From assembly GCA_022559845.1 (NCBI GenBank), contig CM040121.1:345996243-346060242 (forward strand): 64,000 bases of DNA, in the 5' to 3' direction. The stretch is from Amorphophallus konjac (lineage: Eukaryota; Streptophyta; Magnoliopsida; Alismatales; Araceae). Shown here piece after piece: positions 58,617-64,000 of the stretch. The notes below the pieces were generated by a model that worked only from the letters and a program-made list of their open reading frames with translations, ran no database searches and was not told where the DNA came from. Every line of letters starts with the position of its first letter. The stretch's first letter is position 1. Both the position numbers and the translations under genes were made by a program.

Positions 58617-59175
58617 ATGTCAACACTTCCATGACACATGTGTCGACACTTCCATGACACACACTTACATATATATATATGACAGCAAGTGTTACACTTC
58701 CATGACACATCATGTGTCGACATTTCCATATTTATGTAATAGCATGTTAAATGTCGACACTTCATCAACACCTCAGATGTCGGTGTTGACACGTTAAGTG
58801 TTAAGCAACTCATGTGTCAACACAAGTGTCGACACTGGTGTTGACACATGTGTCGACACACAGTACATACGTGATCATATAAGCAACTCATGTGTCGACA
58901 CAGGTGTCGACACCAGTGTTGACACCGGTGTTGACACAGGTGTCGACACACAGTACATATGTGAACATATAAGCAACTCATGTGTCGACACCGGTGTTGA
59001 CACAGGTGTCGACACACAATACGTACGTGAACCTATTACCCGCAGAAGAACCTCATGTGTCGACACAGGTGTCGACACCAGTGTTGACACAGGTGTCGAC
59101 ACACAAAACATTGTAATATTAACTGTACAACAGAGACGAAAAATGAACAGGAAGTGTCGACACTAGTGTCGACAC
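58617..59175 (+). repeat. GTGTCGACAC palindrome array in E, 12-bp period
   Basis: About 24 words GTGTCGACAC, GTGTTGACAC or GTGTCAACAC. In clusters (58816-59105) they are spaced exactly 12 bases (10-mer plus two). Higher-order units begin with AAGCAACTCATGTGTCGACAC and end near ACAGTACATACGTGAACATAT, four times at about 58802, 58880, 58970 and 59048. Open frames on both strands through this array (VDTGVDT...) are a by-product of the period. Confidence 0.9.
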
Positions 59176-59510
59176 ATGCAGTGAACTTAATGAAAAACAC
59201 CGTAAAGCCTCTTTACAAGTGAAATTGATGAGAACATCACCTCCTATTTCATCAGGCATGGTCTAGTCATTTAATTTTGAGTCCTATGTAATTTTTATTT
59301 GAGTCATTGATGTAATTTTCATTTTATTTGAGTCATTTCCCTAGGTCTAGCATTTATTTTCCTATGTTTGAGTGTCATTAGATTGTGTAATGTGCTAATT
59401 GGGCCCATTTCTTTGGGCTTGGCCCAATGAGCTCTCCTACCCCTTCGGTTATTTGTCAATGAGGCTTTTGTCAGGGTCTTTTGTAGAAATGTGGGTTTCC
59501 TATATATAGG

Positions 59511-59519
59511 ACCCCATTT
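59511..59519 (+). promoter_or_regulatory. TATA box of E
   Basis: TATATATAG follows GGTTTCC about 335 bases downstream of the palindrome array. A start near 59540-59550 is expected. Confidence 0.55.
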
Positions 59520-59529
59520 CCTCCATTTG

Positions 59530-61609
59530 AACTTAATCAATCAATGAATCAATCAATGAATCAATCAACGAAAAATGCCATTTGAGAGTCCAAAGCTTAG
59601 TTTAGTGGAGTGATTCCAACATTTCTTGGGTGAGATGCCCTAGGGGAGAGATTCCCCACCCTTCCCTCTCTTAATCTCTCTTTTTCACTCCACTTTCTCT
59701 CTCCTCAACACCCAATTCCGAATTTGCTTCTCTCTCCTCCCTTCCCCAACCACCTCCACTAGCTACCCACCTCATTTAAGACCCTCCACTTCCCCAAGCC
59801 ACCATTACTCCACCCCCTAGTCCCAAGGGAGCTTCCACCAATCCTAGCTCCACCTCCCAACCCCCAACTACCCCACCCACTTCCCCAAGCACCCTTCCCA
59901 CTACCCCAAGCACCCATTCCCTTCCCCAACACAACTCTTCCCATTCCCAAAGCCCCACTAACCACATTAGTCCATTTTCAAATTTTGGAGAAAGATCTCT
60001 CCTTCTCTCTTCCCCACCCATCCCAAATTCGTAGCTCCCCTCTCACCCACTGCAAACACCCCCTTCTAGACCCCATTCCCAAGACCCCCTTACAACCAGG
60101 GGTCACTCCTACACTCATCCACCCCCATTTCCCCTTCCACATACCCCATTCCCCCCCGTCATCTTCAACCTACAGTTTCAGTTGCAGATCAGAAGAAGAG
60201 TACCGACTTGCAGAGGTGACCACGGCTTCCTCCGGGCGATTCTGAAGGCCTAAGATACATCCGTGGAAGCGTCTGCCTGTCCTCTTCGACACCAAAGTGG
60301 TTTCGTCTTCATCGGAGCTCGGGGCTGTCCAGGAACTCCGTTCTCCCACGACTGCGCGGAACCCTCCCTGCCAAGCATCAGAACCTGAGAGATCACTCTG
60401 CCACGACGAACCCTAGCGGATTCAGGCTAAAGCCCCTTCATCAAAGTTCTTCCTCTGCTAGTCTTCTTCCAAGATCAAGAAACAGAACCTCATTCGGCTG
60501 CGGGACGAAGGAGTTACGAATTTTCTCCCCCGAGCTCTCCAGTTCTGTCTCCTGCTGTCTACTCCGACCAGTGCCAACTCTTCAGGGTACACCGACCACC
60601 CTCGACCTCTGATTGCAGCCTCATTACCTTCGGCTGAAAGCTACTTTGACCACGAAGACGTCACCACCAGTTTCGTGCTGATCGGAGTTCGGGAGAGTGC
60701 GTGGCGTCCTCTGCAACCTGCTGCCAGAAGTCTGCAACTGTGGATCAGAAAACCTCATGTCCTGTTCCAACCTCTGCTCCGGTCAGCCACGCTCTCAGAA
60801 GAAATTCACAAAAATCTGAAGCGTTCCTGTACCTGTTACGAAGCTTTTACCGCCAGTCTCGCTATCGGCAAAATTCGTGAGAAGGATCTACGGTCATTAC
60901 ACCGCCCCACTGTCCCTGTTCGCAGATAACCGGCAGATTCGGCATCCACACTCAATCGACATTCTTTACCTTATTTTCCCCACCCCGCTTGGCCGGCTGA
61001 AGGCCCCACCCTGCGTGGTGGTAGTTTTGATTGTAACACCTTAATCCCCACCCCAAGAACCCCCCCCCCTTGCATGGGGTGTAGTGCATGTAACTTACAA
61101 TTTCAGGTTGAAGCTTCTCCGGCGCGGCGTGCGGGTAAGCCCACGCTTCCTCGCTCGCCCTCGTCTCCGACCGGGATCGGTGTCTTCACACCGACTAGGT
61201 GAGCCACTGCACACTCCTCTTTGCTGAAATTTCCTTGCTTGAGTAGTATTGTATCTTAGTGCCGTCGGTGGTAAGTGGAGTGCCCGAACTCAAATTTGCT
61301 TGTGAATGAATGATTACCGCGGGTGAGTTGTGAGTGAACCGTTAATACCCACGCCCTCGGCGTGCTGGCCGTCTATGAGAGTGGACATCCTAGGACCCTT
61401 GAGAGGTCCAATCCTAAGCTAGCCAACCCTCGGAGCAGCAAGGGCCCGTCCCGGACCCTCACCACTATCACCGGTTTGCCTACGGGCACAAGAGTGCGCT
61501 TAGCGGGTGAGTCCGCCCGAGTAAAGTCACCGGTTCGTGCGTTGGTTGCTTGCTAGGTCCAAGGGTCATTTGATCATGTGAAGAACCCCCTAGGTCGTGT
61601 CACATCAAG
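59530..61609 (+). other. E transcribed leader, pyrimidine- then GC-rich
   Basis: 59640-60170 is CT-rich (CTCTCTCC, CCACCCC); 60170-60960 is mixed; 61000-61600 is GC-rich with TTTCAG/G (61107) and G/GTAAG (61133) splice-like words. No convincing protein; the short ORFs differ in composition and have no motif. The segment lies between TATA and PBS, so it is U5/leader of E. Confidence 0.5.
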
Positions 61610-61621
61610 TGGTATCAGAGC
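61610..61621 (+). other. Primer binding site, tRNA-iMet type (E)
   Basis: TGGTATCAGAGC lies a few bases after the probable LTR end at about 61604. Confidence 0.88.
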
Positions 61622-61654
61622 AAGTCATTGACTTGTCTCTATCAAGTCAAGTCC

Positions 61655-63064
61655 ATGGGCACGCTTGCATTAGAGTTCTCATCGGATCGTTCCATGCATT
61701 ATCCACCTCCCATTGTCATTGAGTCCACAGACCAAAAAGCCCCAATTCCCATCATATCCCAAGCATACCTACCTAATGGGAGCCCCACAGAAATTGACTT
61801 CATCTACATGGTAGAAGATAATTGGGTATCCCCCGACATTGTAGCCACCCTCTCTACGACCGGACAAATTGTGCACAATGGAGACCTAGTCTTCATTGAA
61901 TTCCATAAAAGGTTTGGAGAGACCAAATACTTTGATGGAGCTTGGTGTCAAATTGGAACTTTGGAAGGCCCTTGCATAATCCTAGGGAAACAATGGCTTG
62001 ATGAACGGAATACCACCTTCCACCCATTGCGTTGGTCTTGCCTACTTCATCCCCCACATCTCCCGGGAGCCTATGGTTTCAACAACCTTTTGTTCCCTCA
62101 CCCACCGGGGCCCCATACCCGGCCACCATGCCCTCTCAACCCACTTCGAAGAATGAACAAGGTCATGAGTGAACATGAGGAAAACCCGGCCCACAAGACC
62201 AAATCCCCGAGATTGGACACCAATCCAAATCCCTTCCCCACATTCAAGGAAATTCATACTCCTATCAATAAGGAAGAAGGACATCAACTCATCCCCGTCC
62301 AAACAAACACATACCTCCCCAAACCACTCAATCTCATGCAAAAGGTGGTGACCCTAGGAGAACTCATCATCAAATGGCTCAAGCAAAATCCCATCCCTCA
62401 TACCTTGTACTTTCAAAACCCAACCATGGAGCATCCTTTCCAATTAGCACCCATTAACTCCTATCACACCACATTCCAATCCTACTATGAGGTAAATAGT
62501 TGGGATGATCTCATCAAGGGTTTAGAATGGCAACTAAAGTTGACTTGCTTATTGACCATAGGAGAGGCCCACCCAAGAAGACTTAGTCTCATCCACCCAT
62601 GTGTTGGTTCTATCACCTCAGTCTACACCATTGGTTGCTACACTAGTGACCTCCTTCTCATTCTCCCCATGGATGAAGAACCCATCATGGTCCACTCCAC
62701 TACCATTAAGATCCCAAGTACCTTGACCGACTGGCCCACTAAAGATCTTGGTCCAGTTACCTTGGGGAAGGATGACCCACCATGCGTGGACCATGTGGAC
62801 ATAGAGTTCCTTCCTCTAGGAAGCCCAGTCCATGACCCCTTTGATCCCTTCCAATGGGAGTCTAGGTACCCATGTAATACACCCACCTTACCCACAACTC
62901 CCCTTTCCCTACCCCAACCAACCATGTTGGACCAAGAACACCTCTTCCAAGACTTGGGCCACACAAAGGGAACCATCACCATAGACAACATATGCCTAGG
63001 AAGCAAAGAAGACCCCCTCTCCATAATGCCCACCTTCCTAGATCCTTTTGACCCTTTCACATAG
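61655..63064 (+). CDS. Unknown protein of element E, 469 aa
   Basis: The first ATG in frame after the PBS is 61655; an upstream TTG at 61628 is not a likely start. It ends at TAG 63062-63064. The sequence is rich in Pro, His and Leu, with no CCHC knuckle, DTG or DDE motif. Around residues 105-125 it has PCIILGKQWLDERNTTF, reminiscent of the ILGxxWL segment that closes chromovirus proteases ([10 protein letters not shown] in C), but no Asp-Thr-Gly partner was found. DPFDPF occurs twice (about residues 395 and 465). The position right after a PBS is where gag normally lies. An intact 1.4 kb frame argues against simple decay. Function unknown. Confidence 0.6.
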   Translation: MGTLALEFSSDRSMHYPPPIVIESTDQKAPIPIISQAYLPNGSPTEIDFIYMVEDNWVSPDIVATLSTTGQIVHNGDLVFIEFHKRFGETKYFDGAWCQIGTLEGPCIILGKQWLDERNTTFHPLRWSCLLHPPHLPGAYGFNNLLFPHPPGPHTRPPCPLNPLRRMNKVMSEHEENPAHKTKSPRLDTNPNPFPTFKEIHTPINKEEGHQLIPVQTNTYLPKPLNLMQKVVTLGELIIKWLKQNPIPHTLYFQNPTMEHPFQLAPINSYHTTFQSYYEVNSWDDLIKGLEWQLKLTCLLTIGEAHPRRLSLIHPCVGSITSVYTIGCYTSDLLLILPMDEEPIMVHSTTIKIPSTLTDWPTKDLGPVTLGKDDPPCVDHVDIEFLPLGSPVHDPFDPFQWESRYPCNTPTLPTTPLSLPQPTMLDQEHLFQDLGHTKGTITIDNICLGSKEDPLSIMPTFLDPFDPFT

Positions 63065-63199
63065 AAGTTCAAAGGCCATCCCACACCCATACACATGGAA
63101 GTCATCTTTGGGAAAGGAATGCATAAGTCTTGGCATAACACATCACTTGGCATGATTCATAAGACGGGTCCATTCATTCACAACACCCACATGTCAAGT

Positions 63200-63600
63200 A
63201 GGAAGCATGAATGGACCATTTTTTGATGTAATGGTCCACCTCCATTCATCATGAGTCTTAACCATGAGAGTTCCATATTCGGATGTAATGGGCCACCGTC
63301 ATTCATCATAAGTCTTAAACATGATAGGAGCATTCACGGATGTCCGGGTCCCCCGGCACTCATCACACCCATACATGAAAGGGACACATATGGATGCCCC
63401 GGCCCTCCCTCACTTCACATTAGTCATACACATGTCAAAGGCATCTACGGATGTCCGGGTCCCCCGATATTTATCACCACTTTACATGATAGGGCCACCT
63501 ACGGGTGCCCCGGCCCACCTAGGTTGACCGAAGTCTACACTGCATCATTACATGATAGGTCTACTTTTGGTTGCCCCGGTCCCCCTTTGCATACCACACA
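63200..63600 (+). repeat. Seven ~50-65 bp repeats in E, core GGATGYCCSGGYCC
   Basis: Copies near 63209, 63269, 63335, 63389, 63445, 63499 and 63571. The inner ones read ACGGATGTCCGGGTCCCCCG or GGATGCCCCGGCCC. Each is separated by CATCA/CATGATAGG words. The outer copies have drifted to GATGTAATGG(G/T)CCACC. Confidence 0.8.
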
Positions 63601-63658
63601 CTTCCCACCCACACCGCACCGTAGCTCAAGGCATACTCATTCAAGCAAGCATCTAGCA

Positions 63659-64000
63659 ATGGGCGGTGAGGGTCGTAATAAGCGGGCAAAAACTCACGAG
63701 TGGCACTTCGAATTCCAAGAAGGCAACCTCACGATGGTGGTTTTGGAATGGCTCTACCTTAGGGCCACCTCCAAATCGAGGGCACGAGGACTTGGACCTT
63801 CCATGTTCCAAGTGGCTTTGGCAACCTGGCTTATGGGTTGGATTTACTCATGGGATTTTGGGATATACCTCACTTTTCATGTAACGGATCTAGCACCCTC
63901 TAAGGGCACCGCGGTAGATCCTAGTGAGCACCTTGAGCCTACCCCCATCTTTGTGAGCGACACCCTCAGAGAGCTTCCACATAACAACTTGAGAGCCCGA
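63659..64000 (+). CDS. Second E ORF, open to the window edge (at least 114 aa)
   Basis: ATG at 63659 opens MGGEGRNKRAKTHEWHFEFQ and stays open for 114 codons to the last base, with no stop. The protein is basic at first (NKRAKTHEW) and contains a Trp/Leu-rich hydrophobic stretch near residues 48-72 (VALATWLMGWIYSWDFGIYL), then becomes acidic. I recognise no family. Gag start, a membrane protein or a captured host exon are possible. It follows the repeat block 63200-63600. Partial. Confidence 0.45.
   Translation, partial: MGGEGRNKRAKTHEWHFEFQEGNLTMVVLEWLYLRATSKSRARGLGPSMFQVALATWLMGWIYSWDFGIYLTFHVTDLAPSKGTAVDPSEHLEPTPIFVSDTLRELPHNNLRAR

Larger units (their letters stand above)
57699..64000 (+). 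mobile_element. Element E: LTR retroelement with unknown proteins (partial)
   Basis: It starts TGTAGCACCCCG inside D's LTR and has a long (~3.9 kb) LTR-like segment to about 61604 (...GTCGTGTCACA), then a PBS. A TATA box, a pyrimidine-rich leader and two ORFs follow. The 3' end lies beyond the window, so the second LTR and TSD (left GATTT, 57694-57698) cannot be checked. The start and end resemble chromovirus LTRs (TGTAGCAACCC...GTGACA), but the proteins are not Gag/Pol I know. It may be a non-autonomous LARD-type element. Confidence 0.65.

Noticed and set aside
58798..59166. ORF with a VDTGVDT repeat protein, and two opposite-strand ORFs in the same place
   Set aside because: The 12-bp palindromic period keeps several frames open on both strands. 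No start context or homology supports translation.
58617..59175. CRISPR-like short regularly spaced repeats
   Set aside because: Words are 10-mers with 2-base spacers in a plant LTR, with no unique spacers and no cas genes.
59759..60021. Gly/Trp-rich minus-strand ORFs near the start of E's leader
   Set aside because: Produced by the complement of a C-rich tract; no motif, and the opposite strand is the transcribed one.
60675..60929. 84-residue ORF in E's leader
   Set aside because: No conserved motif and surrounded by stops; I cannot support it as a gene.

Overview
This window is plant nuclear heterochromatin, almost certainly from an angiosperm. It is built almost entirely of LTR retrotransposons nested inside one another. 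The evidence is Ty3/gypsy chromovirus and Ty1/copia Sirevirus proteins, initiator-Met-tRNA primer binding sites (TGGTATCAGAGC), 2.5-3.3 kb LTRs, and target-site duplications (TSDs) that can be read directly. No host gene, rRNA gene, CRISPR array or bacterial-style operon is present. Nearly all proteins are retroelement Gag/Pol copies, most of them broken. NESTING, outermost first: a truncated chromovirus LTR (F, 1-2475) and an unidentified coding remnant (2485-2875) lie left of a minus-strand, pol-less Sirevirus-like element D (2876-57698, left flank CTGTT). D's 3' LTR was split by minus-strand chromovirus A (3201-50223, TSD CTCAC). A was then hit three times: by a non-autonomous hAT-type DNA transposon in its 3' LTR (3560-16131, TSD CTTGAACT), by plus-strand Sirevirus G in its integrase (20308-32841, TSD GGTAG), and by plus-strand chromovirus C in its 5' LTR (39456-50171, TSD TTAAA). 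The hAT element itself carries plus-strand chromovirus B (3917-15896, TSD AACCA). D's 5' LTR is cut at 57699 by plus-strand element E, which runs off the window. B is the most rearranged: LTR - internal - LTR - truncated internal - partial LTR. Diagnostic bases show that the middle LTR is a crossover hybrid of the two outer LTRs. HOW THE PARTS WORK: in each element a TATA promoter inside the LTR starts the genomic RNA, a tRNA primes at the PBS, a purine tract primes plus-strand DNA, and Gag, protease, RT/RNase H and integrase (with a chromo-like tail in A-C) would drive replication. C is closest to intact (one frame, three stops). G keeps all domains but has two frameshifts and two stops. B lacks gag and has lost catalytic residues. 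A is heavily decayed. D has no recognisable pol. E encodes two proteins I do not recognise. MOST INTERESTING: the LTRs of the chromovirus families are not simple promoters. (1) A, B and C each carry about 10-16 short interrupted palindromes at equivalent places, with family-specific arm sequences. (2) F, A and B share exon-like segments with conserved peptides and flanking splice-like signals, and all four families share a Ser/acidic C-terminal peptide, suggesting a spliced small protein (or its relic) encoded inside the LTR. (3) A block of about 130 nt in the leader is far better conserved than its surroundings. The Sirevirus LTRs (G, D) and the unrelated element E independently carry arrays of GTCGAC/GTCAAC-core palindromes. 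All similarity statements come from reading by eye; no alignment, splice prediction or database search was run.
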